A stretch of DNA of 37,463 bases. Origin: Desulfobacterales bacterium S7086C20. GTDB taxonomy: Bacteria; Desulfobacterota; Desulfobacteria; Desulfobacterales; C00003060. A program made the translations under genes and the position numbers. A model generated the notes under the pieces. That model had not been told where the DNA came from, did no database searches, and saw nothing but the letters and a program-made list of their open reading frames with translations. The stretch is taken from positions 1 to 37,463 of the forward strand of contig MAVP01000007.1 in NCBI GenBank assembly GCA_001751075.1. The letters run 5' to 3'. Shown here in pieces: positions 1 through 7,608 of the stretch; within the stretch, counting starts at the first letter, position 1; the number at the start of each line of letters is the position of its first letter.

Positions 1-21
1 ACAGATATTTACTTTTAAATC

Positions 22-147
22 ATGACAGGAAGAGATTGTCAACAAGATATTGTAGCTTTGGGACAGAAAAATACAATATGTGGGAAGCTTTTTGATCTTG
101 TTAATCCCTACAAACCATCTCCGGGCCGGATCAAAGTGATCAAATGA
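22..147 (+). CDS. possible small ORF, 41 codons, overlapping the radical SAM start
   Basis: An ATG-initiated frame of 41 codons ends in a TGA that overlaps the ATG of the next gene (ATGA), which is typical of translational coupling. The product would begin MTGRDCQQDI and end PSPGRIKVIK, with two cysteines. A stop in the same frame at 16-18 closes off an upstream extension. No clear Shine-Dalgarno sequence precedes the ATG, and I do not recognise the protein. It could be a small partner of the radical SAM gene, or chance. The window edge hides what lies upstream. Confidence 0.3.
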   Translation: MTGRDCQQDIVALGQKNTICGKLFDLVNPYKPSPGRIKVIK

Positions 148-1436
148 ATAAATTTTTAAGGGCACTTGTGGCAAACGAGAAAGGCGAATTCTTCGACCTA
201 GATGGTTATGCTGCTGTGGGAATGGCCGGCTCAAAGCTGATTCCCCTTATTGAAAGTGAAACTATCAATATGCCTGCAGGGGGCGAGCATTTGTTTCTGC
301 CAGAGCGAAGGCCTATTGTTTACAATATCGAATTGGGAGATTTTGAGATTCTAACTACAAACCCATATGTTCCAAGTGAGCGGGTCTTCCCTTTAGCTGC
401 TTTTAATACCCCCGGTTATACGATTTGTCTTGTCAGCGCTTACGCCGAGGAACCAGCGGCTGTTCATCTACCACTTTTTTCCTACGGTGCTGTGGGATGG
501 TGGAGGGGCGCTTTTAGGGTTGCAAGTTTTAGGGTGGATTGGGAAAGGCGGCAGGATCTGCGTCTCATGCCCATGGATATGGTAAAAGGGGGCATCAACA
601 GGATCAGAAGTCTTATGCCTGCCAATAGGCTCAGGAGCCATCTTGAGACATGTGCTCTCAGGTACGGTTGTCCGGCAGCCAAGAATTTCTTTCTCAAGCG
701 TTTTGAGGCACCTTTGCCTACTTCGACGCGTTGCAATGCAAGGTGTTGGGGTTGTCTTTCGTTACAGAAGGAAAGCCCTATTTCAAGCACTCAGGAGCGC
801 ATTGAATTTACTCCGACACCAGAAGAGATTGCCGAGATTGCTATTCATCACATAAAAAACGTCCGACGTGCCGTGGTGAGTTTTGGCCAAGGATGTGAGG
901 GAGAACCCCTGCTGGCAGCAGAGGTGATTGAGCCTGCTATACGTCTCATTCGTAAAGTGGTTGGGACAGAAGGGACTATCAATATAAACACGAATGCCAG
1001 TTTACCCTCTGTCGTCGAAAGACTTTTTCGGGTGGGGCTAGATAGCATCCGGGTTAGCATGAACAGTATGAGGAGAGTCTGTTACGATGCGTATTTTCGG
1101 CCAAAGGGTTACGAGTTTGACGATGTCGTAGAGAGTATAGAGGTGGCAAGGCGATACAACAAATTCGTGTCCATAAACTATATAAACCTTCCCGGTTTTA
1201 CTGACAGCACAGCGGAGGTTGAGGCTCTCCTTGGTTTTCTCGACAACTATCCAGTCAATATGATTCAATGGCGGAATCTAAATTTTGACCCAGTGCGCTA
1301 TTGGCAAATCATGGGCGATTATAATCAAGAGTCCGGGCTGATCGGCATCCCTCAGGCTTTTGACAGGGTGCAGAGTGCTTTTCCGAATCTGCAATCAGGA
1401 TATTTCAATCCGCCGAAGGAAAAATTCAGGTCTTAG
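144..1436 (+). CDS. radical SAM protein with long N-terminal extension
   Basis: The 430-residue protein carries the CxxxCxxC motif that binds the catalytic 4Fe-4S cluster of radical SAM enzymes (C197, C201, C204, in CNARCWGC). It is followed by a GQGCEGEP stretch that fits the SAM-binding glycine-rich strand and by NTNAS and SVSMNS-like barrel strands. About 190 residues precede the cluster motif and match no domain I recognise. This extension is rich in beta-strand-like segments and may bind substrate. The substrate is unknown; no partner enzyme or precursor peptide is evident nearby, apart from the small ORF overlapping its start. The ATG start is the first in frame after a stop at 102-104. 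The family call is firm, the function open. Confidence 0.85.
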   Translation: MNKFLRALVANEKGEFFDLDGYAAVGMAGSKLIPLIESETINMPAGGEHLFLPERRPIVYNIELGDFEILTTNPYVPSERVFPLAAFNTPGYTICLVSAYAEEPAAVHLPLFSYGAVGWWRGAFRVASFRVDWERRQDLRLMPMDMVKGGINRIRSLMPANRLRSHLETCALRYGCPAAKNFFLKRFEAPLPTSTRCNARCWGCLSLQKESPISSTQERIEFTPTPEEIAEIAIHHIKNVRRAVVSFGQGCEGEPLLAAEVIEPAIRLIRKVVGTEGTININTNASLPSVVERLFRVGLDSIRVSMNSMRRVCYDAYFRPKGYEFDDVVESIEVARRYNKFVSINYINLPGFTDSTAEVEALLGFLDNYPVNMIQWRNLNFDPVRYWQIMGDYNQESGLIGIPQAFDRVQSAFPNLQSGYFNPPKEKFRS

Positions 1437-1439
1437 GAG

Positions 1440-1588
1440 GCAAGTAAAAATAAGTTGTGCAGATTGCGACGCAATTTTGTTCGTTTCCAAGGCGCATTAA
1501 GGTGCGCATAACGAGTTATGTTAGTCTTAATGTAACACAGAAAACGGACAAAAGGGCAAGCAAGATGAATAAGATATTTTTATTTGAC
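1440..1588 (+). repeat. structured intergenic repeat, copy A (diverged)
   Basis: This 150-bp element starts about 4 nt after the radical SAM stop. It shares its layout with copy B at 21932-22076: AAATAAGT, AGATTGCGA, CAAGGCGC, a small hairpin CATAA-CGAG-TTATG, ACACAGAAAACGG and CAAAAG, ending in TGAC. The hairpin in copy B is CATAC-CGAG-GTATG, so one base pair has changed on both sides while the loop stays the same. The outer arms (TTTTGTTCGTTT / AAACGGACAAAA) and inner arms (CATTAAG / CTTAATG) also pair. It covers most of the 1437-1707 gap. The 84-codon ORF in the track here is probably spurious. Confidence 0.65.
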
Positions 1589-1707
1589 GACTTAGACCTG
1601 ACGGGGAGCTGTTTGGCATGGAATTTGATTGCTGATAGGGCAGCAGTCGTGAGCAGGAATATTATGGTTGGTTGTAAAGAAACAGATTCTCCGTTGAGAG
1701 GCAATAA

Positions 1708-2940
1708 GTGAAAAAGGATAATGAGACAATGAATATCTTCGCCAAAATGATGGTGTTGGTCTTGGTAATAGGCTTCTTTTTGGTTAGTTGTAGTTATCAA
1801 CAAAAAATTGTTCTTGAGCCTGTTGGCCTGCCTGAATACATCTATAAGCGGCCAATGGAAAACGATTATGTCGGGGCCAATGTGGCGGTATTTAACTTCA
1901 TGGCTCCTCCCTATGCCGGGACTATGGGAAGAGTTGCCTCCGAATGTCTGTACGAGGCATTGCTAAAAAGCAGCATATTCGAGAGTGTAACGTATGAAGC
2001 TGAGGTTTCGGATATGCGGACAAAAAGACTTATGGATATCGCCAACAATAAAGGCTACGAACTCATCATAACGGGTGATCTGCTTTATTACTTTGAAGGA
2101 AGTCTTTATTATCCATCCCGCGTTGATGAACGTATTCGTGTAATTGATGTAGATACGAAAAAAACACTTTGGTACGCTAAGGCAATAGATATTGGCCCTT
2201 GCGCACCCGATGTCGACTTCCTGGTTGTGGAGGGTTATGGAATGTCTGCTCCCTCGACGAGGGAACTTTTTCAAAGGAATGCGCAGAAGTTTTGCAAGAT
2301 GCTTTTCAGGCGATCTTTTCCAAATATGTATGCTGCGGCTCAGAGGCGTGAAGATGCGGACAAGAAGCCTTCTTTGGTTGAAACGGATGTGATCGATTAC
2401 AGTGCAAATGAGCTTCTTTTTGAGGGACCGGTTGACGAAGATGAACCTATAATAGTTTTAGCCAAGGAATCTAATAGAGATACAGGGCCGGGGAATGGCG
2501 AGAACTTGCCAACCAGACATAAGGTCTTGGAGGAAGAAAGTCCTCAGAAAGAGCGTTTACTCCAAGAGGCCGAAGTGCGTATGGAGCACGCGGAGCGACA
2601 GAGGTTTTTGACGGAATGCATCCACTTTGAGTTTAACGAAACAAGGCTCCTTGCTAAGGCTAAGGAAATCCTCCGACGCAAGGCTGAGTGGTTGAAAGAC
2701 CATCCGGACATTTTTGTGAAGATTCAGGGCCACTGTGATGAGCGGGGTACCGATGAGTTCAATATGTCACTTGGCGCACGGCGCGCCCGTAGCGCCAAGA
2801 GATATCTTGTCAATCTGGGGGTGGCGGCTAAACGACTGGTTCCAGCCAGCTTTGGGGTAAAGAAACCGTTGGATCCAGGTCACAGTGAAACAGCATGGGC
2901 CAAGAACAGACGGGCTGAGTTCCTAATAGCGGACAAGTAG
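1708..2940 (+). CDS. OmpA/Pal-family outer-membrane lipoprotein
   Basis: The 410-residue precursor has a hydrophobic signal ending in a lipobox (FLVSC), so it should be lipidated at that cysteine. The C-terminal 105 residues form an OmpA/Pal peptidoglycan-binding domain, with the signature GHCDERGTDEFNMSLGARRA followed by NRRAEF. The N-terminal half (VAVFNF, then ITGDLLYYFEG and IRVIDVDTKKTLWYAK) resembles the nucleotide-free CsgG/TolB-N-like fold seen in periplasmic lipoproteins; that part is inference. A charged linker separates the two. The frame starts at a GTG with GAGAGG upstream. An ATG at 1729 with AAGGA ten bases before it is equally plausible and gives a more usual signal peptide. 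It likely tethers an envelope structure to the cell wall. Confidence 0.8.
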   Translation: MKKDNETMNIFAKMMVLVLVIGFFLVSCSYQQKIVLEPVGLPEYIYKRPMENDYVGANVAVFNFMAPPYAGTMGRVASECLYEALLKSSIFESVTYEAEVSDMRTKRLMDIANNKGYELIITGDLLYYFEGSLYYPSRVDERIRVIDVDTKKTLWYAKAIDIGPCAPDVDFLVVEGYGMSAPSTRELFQRNAQKFCKMLFRRSFPNMYAAAQRREDADKKPSLVETDVIDYSANELLFEGPVDEDEPIIVLAKESNRDTGPGNGENLPTRHKVLEEESPQKERLLQEAEVRMEHAERQRFLTECIHFEFNETRLLAKAKEILRRKAEWLKDHPDIFVKIQGHCDERGTDEFNMSLGARRARSAKRYLVNLGVAAKRLVPASFGVKKPLDPGHSETAWAKNRRAEFLIADK

Positions 2941-2954
2941 ATGGCGCCCCTACT

Positions 2955-3524
2955 TTAGCCTACGATAACCTCATCGAGGCTGCGTTTTGGTACGTGGTGA
3001 ACATCCCGGCTATCGCGCCAGTATTTGATATTTTCATCTGTTTTCACACTGTCTATAACAACGGTTTCTTTAGGTTTGCCGATGGCGAGAACTAGTAATA
3101 TTATCAGGTCCTTAGAAATAGACATGGCCTTGTGCAGCTCTTTGCGCTTGACAGCGCCAATCATGCACCCGCCCAGGCCTTTTTCTGTAGCACCAAGCAG
3201 AATCGTCTGGCAGGCTATGCCATGATCACAGTCAACCGATTTTGCAATAGTCGTATCTTGTAGGACGATAATGTAAGCAGGGGGCTTCTCACCTTCCTGT
3301 GGCCCTTTCCAGCCTTTCAGATAGGCTGCCCACGCAAGGTGATCAAAAATAAGGGCATTCCTCTCAGCATCACAAGAAAGTATATACTTTAGTGGTTGGA
3401 GATTGGCGGCTGAGGGGCAGTAGCGTGTAAGTGCTACAAGTTTCCTTAAGGTTTGGAGTTCCACTGATGCTTCCTGGTAAAACCTTCGGTAACTTCTGTT
3501 ATTTTTCACAAGCTCGGCAAACAT
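2955..3524 (-). CDS. nitroreductase-family protein
   Basis: The 189-residue protein opens with the flavin-phosphate-contacting RSYRRF segment of nitroreductases and continues with CPSAANLQPLKY, the usual S-x-x-N-x-Q/P substrate-side loop. A later stretch (ILLGATEKGLGGCMIGA) matches the glycine-rich FMN-binding strand. Members are FMN-dependent NAD(P)H oxidoreductases of varied substrate, so the physiological substrate cannot be read here. AGAGGT precedes the ATG. The gene is last in a minus-strand run after the pseudopilin and converges with the OmpA lipoprotein gene, with only 14 bp between stops and no obvious terminator. Confidence 0.85.
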   Translation of the reverse strand: MFAELVKNNRSYRRFYQEASVELQTLRKLVALTRYCPSAANLQPLKYILSCDAERNALIFDHLAWAAYLKGWKGPQEGEKPPAYIIVLQDTTIAKSVDCDHGIACQTILLGATEKGLGGCMIGAVKRKELHKAMSISKDLIILLVLAIGKPKETVVIDSVKTDENIKYWRDSRDVHHVPKRSLDEVIVG

Positions 3525-3576
3525 ACTGACCTCTCTTAAGGCCGGTCCGGCCCGGAACTATTGCAGAGTCGGTGAT

Positions 3577-4044
3577 CTAAAAGGTTGGCAGGGAGTAGAC
3601 ATTAAATTCCTCGTCAGCCACAAAAAGAAATTCTCTCTTTCCACTAGGATTGACTGAGTCATCGGTGCCTTTGATGTGATAAAGCCTGGCGTTAAAGTAA
3701 CCATCTTGCGGAGTCCCCGGGCTTTCACTGTCGGCAGTGATTTTGGCCCTGACACCGGGGGACAGAGTAAAGACCGGAGGGCGCGGATTTGCGCCGGTAT
3801 CTACAGTACCTATTTCGGGCCCGTCACCTGGGTTGTGCGCATAAACAACATTTTCGAGACTGACAAAATTGTCCCGAACGGCTGTTATCAAGTTTCTGCC
3901 GTCGGATATGGCCATGATGTCTGAAGATCTGGTCTGTAAATCTAATGCGAAGGTAAATGCCATTTGTGCCAAGATGCCGAGCACAATGATGACCATGAGA
4001 AGTTCTATGAATGTGAAACCTCGGTTATTTCTAAGTCTTTTCAA
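3577..4044 (-). CDS. type IV pilin-like / pseudopilin protein
   Basis: The 155-residue protein has a class III prepilin signal: a short basic leader (MKRLRNNRG), cleavage after G9, then FTFIELLMVIIVLGILAQMA with phenylalanine at +1 and glutamate at +5. A prepilin peptidase should remove the leader, and the hydrophobic helix would pack in a pilus or type II secretion pseudopilus. The globular part is short and contains no cysteine pair. It lies 34 bp downstream of the five-repeat protein, whose N-terminal region also looks pseudopilin-like, so the two may act together. No secretion ATPase or secretin gene is in the window. Confidence 0.85.
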   Translation of the reverse strand: MKRLRNNRGFTFIELLMVIIVLGILAQMAFTFALDLQTRSSDIMAISDGRNLITAVRDNFVSLENVVYAHNPGDGPEIGTVDTGANPRPPVFTLSPGVRAKITADSESPGTPQDGYFNARLYHIKGTDDSVNPSGKREFLFVADEEFNVYSLPTF

Positions 4045-4078
4045 ATTGCCCTACTCCCTTTACTGACCAATCATTGGG

Positions 4079-5677
4079 TTAGTTTGATACCGGTTCCCAA
4101 GTCCCGTTGACACAGATGCTGGAAACATCTTTAATCTTTGGATATTGCAGATTTCCAAAGCCCAAGGTGCCGTGTTTGCCTTTCCATATCAGGCAATTGG
4201 CACTAAGCTTAGAAGTCGTGCCCCTTGCTCCTTTTTGTTTTCCTGTTTCATCGGCCTTTTGTTCCGCTGGTTCCGGAGTGCCACGAGGCCTTTTCATCTT
4301 AACCCAATTATCAAAGTGGTAAACGGATACGAGATCTTTTTCAGGGTACTGAACGTTTCCAAATCCAACGGCGCCTCCCCTGTCTTTCCAAACTAGGTAC
4401 TGATGGCCAAACTGTGTGGCGAGTGTTTCGAGTGGTTTGCTTTTCTTACCCTTTGTGACCTTCTTACCTACTTTTTCTACTGTTCTCGGAGGTCTCCTCA
4501 CAGTTATCCAACCACCAGATTGAAAGACAGAGTCAAGGTCCTTTGTGGGATACCGGGTATTTCCAAAGCCAACAGTTCCCTGTTTGTCTTTCCACACTAG
4601 GTACTCATTTCCAAACTGTGAGGCGATTGACTCGGGACGGTTTTTCTTTTTGGTGTAAAGGCTTTTTTCTCCTTTGCCTTTTCCGCTTGGCAGAGGGCTT
4701 TCTATCCTTATCCAACTGCTCTCTTGGAAGACAGCCTCAAGGTTCTTTTCAGGATATTGAATATTTCCAAAGCCTACAGTGCCACCTTTGTCTTTCCATA
4801 CCAGATAGTTTTTGTCAAACGTTGATGCAAGCATCCCAGGGCCTTTTTTTCCTGTAGGCACTGTTTGACCAATCGATCCTTCTCTCTTTTGTGAAGGCAT
4901 CTTGACATTATACCACTGTCCAACAGCATATATGGACAGATTCTTTCTGTCAGGGTACTGAATATTGCCAAAACCGAGGATACCATTTGTCTCTTTCCAC
5001 ACCAAATATCTCCGGCTAAGTACTGCTTCTATGTGTGAATTGGTCTCAGATTCGCCCAAGGAAACAATTTCAGGGATAAGAGTGGAAATAATTCTTTCCT
5101 CATGTTCTTCAGGCAAATATACCGATTTGACACCTATTTGTCCAAGTCGAAGGGCATTGAAAAACTCTTCTCTTGCCAAGGCGAGTTTTGATTTAGTCGA
5201 CAGTTTGCGTTCTTCGGGGCCGGCCCTTTCGGGCCTTTTTAGTAATTTTGCCCTGGTGACAGGTGTTGGGCTTGCGACCATGAAGGGTTTTTCGGCTTGG
5301 GGTTTAAGCCTGTTGTCAACGAAGGCCACAACCCTTCTGTCGTTTATGACTGTAGTCTTGCTCAGATAAAAATCGACTCCTTTGGGTTCGTAATACCAGT
5401 CAATCTCAGTCAGGAAAGGTTTATTTCTGATATATGTGGGGTAGAGATCCATGAGATTGGAAGGATATGAACCTTTGTCTTTGTAATATGTTTTGAGGGC
5501 TTTGCCCACATCGGTCAGACCGGTCCTGGGACTCTTTTTGGCAATTTCCACGATACGCTTGTTTCTTTTTTGTCTATATTCCTGTGAGTCGGTTTCCTTA
5601 TTATGGGACCTATAGACCATGAATCCGCCCCAAAGGACGATGACAATTGCAACGGCTATGATGTATTTTTTATTCAT
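4079..5677 (-). CDS. membrane-anchored protein with GspG-like region and five W/GFGN/YP repeats
   Basis: I do not recognise this 532-residue protein as a named family. A single transmembrane segment (about residues 5-21) is followed by a charged stretch. Next is a region at about 55-105 (YYKDKGSYPSNLMDLYPTYI, then WYYEPKG and DFYLS) that resembles the C-terminal half of GspG-type major pseudopilins. From about residue 216 onward come five repeats of about 40-46 residues with the core YLVWKDxxGxxGFGNxQYPxK and a trailing W. They are joined by basic, low-complexity linkers of 20-30 residues. No prepilin cleavage site is visible, so the helix is probably a permanent anchor and the repeats should face the periplasm. 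The downstream pseudopilin suggests a role in an envelope assembly or sensing structure. Confidence 0.7.
   Translation of the reverse strand: MNKKYIIAVAIVIVLWGGFMVYRSHNKETDSQEYRQKRNKRIVEIAKKSPRTGLTDVGKALKTYYKDKGSYPSNLMDLYPTYIRNKPFLTEIDWYYEPKGVDFYLSKTTVINDRRVVAFVDNRLKPQAEKPFMVASPTPVTRAKLLKRPERAGPEERKLSTKSKLALAREEFFNALRLGQIGVKSVYLPEEHEERIISTLIPEIVSLGESETNSHIEAVLSRRYLVWKETNGILGFGNIQYPDRKNLSIYAVGQWYNVKMPSQKREGSIGQTVPTGKKGPGMLASTFDKNYLVWKDKGGTVGFGNIQYPEKNLEAVFQESSWIRIESPLPSGKGKGEKSLYTKKKNRPESIASQFGNEYLVWKDKQGTVGFGNTRYPTKDLDSVFQSGGWITVRRPPRTVEKVGKKVTKGKKSKPLETLATQFGHQYLVWKDRGGAVGFGNVQYPEKDLVSVYHFDNWVKMKRPRGTPEPAEQKADETGKQKGARGTTSKLSANCLIWKGKHGTLGFGNLQYPKIKDVSSICVNGTWEPVSN
4094..5032 (-). repeat. 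five in-frame protein repeats (LVWK...GFGN.QYP)
   Basis: Repeat cores lie at roughly 4895-5032, 4694-4834, 4490-4627, 4283-4420 and 4094-4207, read on the minus strand. Copies 2, 3 and 4 are most alike, with VWKD, VGFGN and YPxK constant. Copy 1 (VWKET, LGFGN) and copy 5 (IWKGK, LGFGN) are more diverged, and copy 5 sits at the very C-terminus. The spacing, about 66-75 residues, suggests small independently folding units on flexible linkers. Confidence 0.8.
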
Positions 5678-5763
5678 GAAGGTGGCCCATTAATGATCCT
5701 CGGTATTTATGAATGGGTACTAACTGGAAAGATTTAAGCAAATTTGATGCCAGATATTGTTCC

Positions 5764-5793
5764 TTGACATAATGATATGGTAGTAAGTATGTA
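5764..5793 (+). promoter_or_regulatory. candidate sigma-70 promoter for the symporter operon
   Basis: A perfect TTGACA (5764-5769) is followed after 18 bp by the weak -10 candidate TATGTA. It lies in the 171-bp gap between the divergent repeat-protein gene and the small membrane protein. The poor -10 makes this tentative. I see nothing else in the gap. Confidence 0.35.
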
Positions 5794-5848
5794 ATATGGC
5801 CATGTTAAATTATTGGTGTAGGAAATTGTTGAAAGAATTGAGGGTGTT

Positions 5849-6061
5849 TTGAGAGAAGCCTTTACGCATTGGCCAGGGCGGATCTTCCTACTGGTACTCC
5901 TTTTGGCTGTGGTTGGGTTATTTGCGGTTACACCACTATTTTCCAAGCCCGTAATCATTATGGGGTGGATTACCTTGCCATTTGCTGCCGGCATTGCTTT
6001 CCTTTTCGTTTGGCTTTGTGCCTGTCTTATTTACTGTTTCAGGTATTGGCCTTTTCGTTAA
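5849..6061 (+). CDS. small two-helix membrane protein, likely symporter small subunit
   Basis: The 70-residue protein has two hydrophobic helices separated by a short loop (TPLFSKPVIIMGW) and a basic C-terminus (CFRYWPFR). Small proteins of this type (DUF3311/DUF4212/DUF485-like) commonly precede SSS-family symporters, and an SSS symporter starts 47 bp downstream. Which DUF it belongs to cannot be settled by eye. The only in-frame start after the stop at 5819 is TTG at 5849, with GAGGG just upstream. The downstream gene uses GTG and the gene after that may use TTG, so non-ATG starts are usual here. Confidence 0.6.
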   Translation: MREAFTHWPGRIFLLVLLLAVVGLFAVTPLFSKPVIIMGWITLPFAAGIAFLFVWLCACLIYCFRYWPFR

Positions 6062-6108
6062 GCGCAAAGCTTTGTGGAAATCCGGCAATTACTGCTTAGG
6101 GAGCAATA

Positions 6109-7608
6109 GTGATCACATTTGTTTTGGCTTTCTTTGGGATAGCTGTTTTGCTCTTGGCTGTCTATGGCTATAAGGTTTCGGCCAAGACAGCGGAAGATTA
6201 CATGCTTGCAGGCAGAGGTATCGGCATTGCAGTCATGTTTTTCTTTGCCCTGTTTGCCATTTCGAGTGTGTGGACCTTCTATGCATATCCGAGTATCCTA
6301 TACCGACACGGCCCGGGCTTTGTATATTTCATATGGGGCTGTGTTGCCGGCTTTGTTATCTTGTATATGTTTATCGGCCCCAGGCTTTGGGCTGTATGTC
6401 GGTTGAATCGGTTCCTGTCACCAATTGAAGCTGTGGCTGCCAGGTACGAGTCTCCCAAATTAAGGTTAATAATATCAGCTGTACTCCTTGGCTCGATCAT
6501 TCCCTATATCGCAGATCAATCTCTAGGTGTCGGGCTAGGCCTGGAGGCCTTGCTGGGGTTTCCTCCGTTTGTAGGTATTCTTTATATCTCTGTGCTCTTG
6601 ATTTTCATTGTTATGTTAGGCGGTATGCGGGTTACTGCGTGGGTCAATGTCCTTCTTGGTATATTATACACTGTTACATTCTTGGGGTCCCTTCTGTTTG
6701 TCATGAAAACGGTCTTGCCGGGCGGTCCTTCGCAGGCCGTGGCAATCCTTCAAGAAAACGCCCCTGAATTGCTTACCACACCAGGCCCCGAGGGGTTGTT
6801 TGCGCCGGGCGTTACTTCAATCGTATTTCTGGTCGGCATACTGGCCTTTTCCTGGCCTCATGTGGTCATTAGCACTATGACTGCTCAGGACAAGACCATC
6901 TTCAAGTGGATGCCCATACTTGCCCTGATAGTAGCAGGTATGTTCTTTTACACGGTCCCGTTTATCTGGGGTTCCCTGATTGCCCCTGCTATCAGTCATA
7001 TGCCGGGCAGTCTCGTTCCGCCCGTTTCCGGAAAGGATGCTGATATCATTATTCAAATGATTGTCAGTACTTATCTTCCTCCATGGTTTTCTGCTTTTGT
7101 ACTTATGGGTGTCATCGCCGCTGCTATTTCCACAGCAGCGGTTCAGCTGATGACGGCAAGCATCATAGTAGCCAGGGATATCATCCACGGCGTTTTTGTC
7201 CCCAATAGCAGTGATGAATTTTTGATTCGTACAACTAAACTTGCTGTCATAGTTATTGTGCTTTTCAGCATGCTCATTGCTTACTGGTATCCTGTCGAAC
7301 TGGCGCAATATCTACTTGGAATTGCTATTCCGGGGTTTGCTCAATGGGGGCCATGCATGGTGGGCGGTATTTTGTGGAAGCGAGCCACGAGACAGGGAGC
7401 GCTGGCCGGGATTGTCGCCGGTACGGTCTATCTGATTGCAGGGTTTATCTGGCGACCCTTGTTGTTGGGACTCCATCCGGCCATTCCGACACTCTTGATC
7501 AACATCGTGCTTTTTGTGGCGATCAGCTTTTTTACAGACCCGCCAAGTGAGATTGTAAAACGGGTATTTTTTGATGAAGTGGAAGATTTTCTCTCGAAAA
7601 AAGCGTAA
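6109..7608 (+). CDS. sodium:solute symporter (SSS family)
   Basis: The 499-residue integral membrane protein has about 13 predicted helices and the early SSS signature: an AEDYMLAGRGIG segment after the first helix, then the FFALFAISSVWTFYAYP helix and later GSLLFVMK and AAISTAAVQLMTASIIVARDI. The last is the conserved region near the Na+ site. Members co-transport Na+ with carboxylates, amino acids, sugars or pantothenate; substrate is not evident. The operon also encodes acyl-CoA synthetase fragments, so a carboxylate substrate is possible. Start is GTG with TAGGGAG upstream. The 3' end overlaps the next frame by about 35 nt, implying translational coupling. Confidence 0.9.
   Translation: MITFVLAFFGIAVLLLAVYGYKVSAKTAEDYMLAGRGIGIAVMFFFALFAISSVWTFYAYPSILYRHGPGFVYFIWGCVAGFVILYMFIGPRLWAVCRLNRFLSPIEAVAARYESPKLRLIISAVLLGSIIPYIADQSLGVGLGLEALLGFPPFVGILYISVLLIFIVMLGGMRVTAWVNVLLGILYTVTFLGSLLFVMKTVLPGGPSQAVAILQENAPELLTTPGPEGLFAPGVTSIVFLVGILAFSWPHVVISTMTAQDKTIFKWMPILALIVAGMFFYTVPFIWGSLIAPAISHMPGSLVPPVSGKDADIIIQMIVSTYLPPWFSAFVLMGVIAAAISTAAVQLMTASIIVARDIIHGVFVPNSSDEFLIRTTKLAVIVIVLFSMLIAYWYPVELAQYLLGIAIPGFAQWGPCMVGGILWKRATRQGALAGIVAGTVYLIAGFIWRPLLLGLHPAIPTLLINIVLFVAISFFTDPPSEIVKRVFFDEVEDFLSKKA

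Noticed and set aside
1457-1711. 84-codon plus-strand ORF between the radical SAM and OmpA genes
   Set aside because: It covers repeat copy A, has no RBS and no recognisable protein features. The sequence is explained by the repeat.
5734-5994. 86-codon minus-strand ORF
   Set aside because: It lies antisense over the small membrane protein and has no RBS or plausible protein pattern.
6817-7308. 163-codon minus-strand ORF inside the symporter
   Set aside because: It is antisense to a well-supported transporter, has biased composition and looks like a frame shadow.
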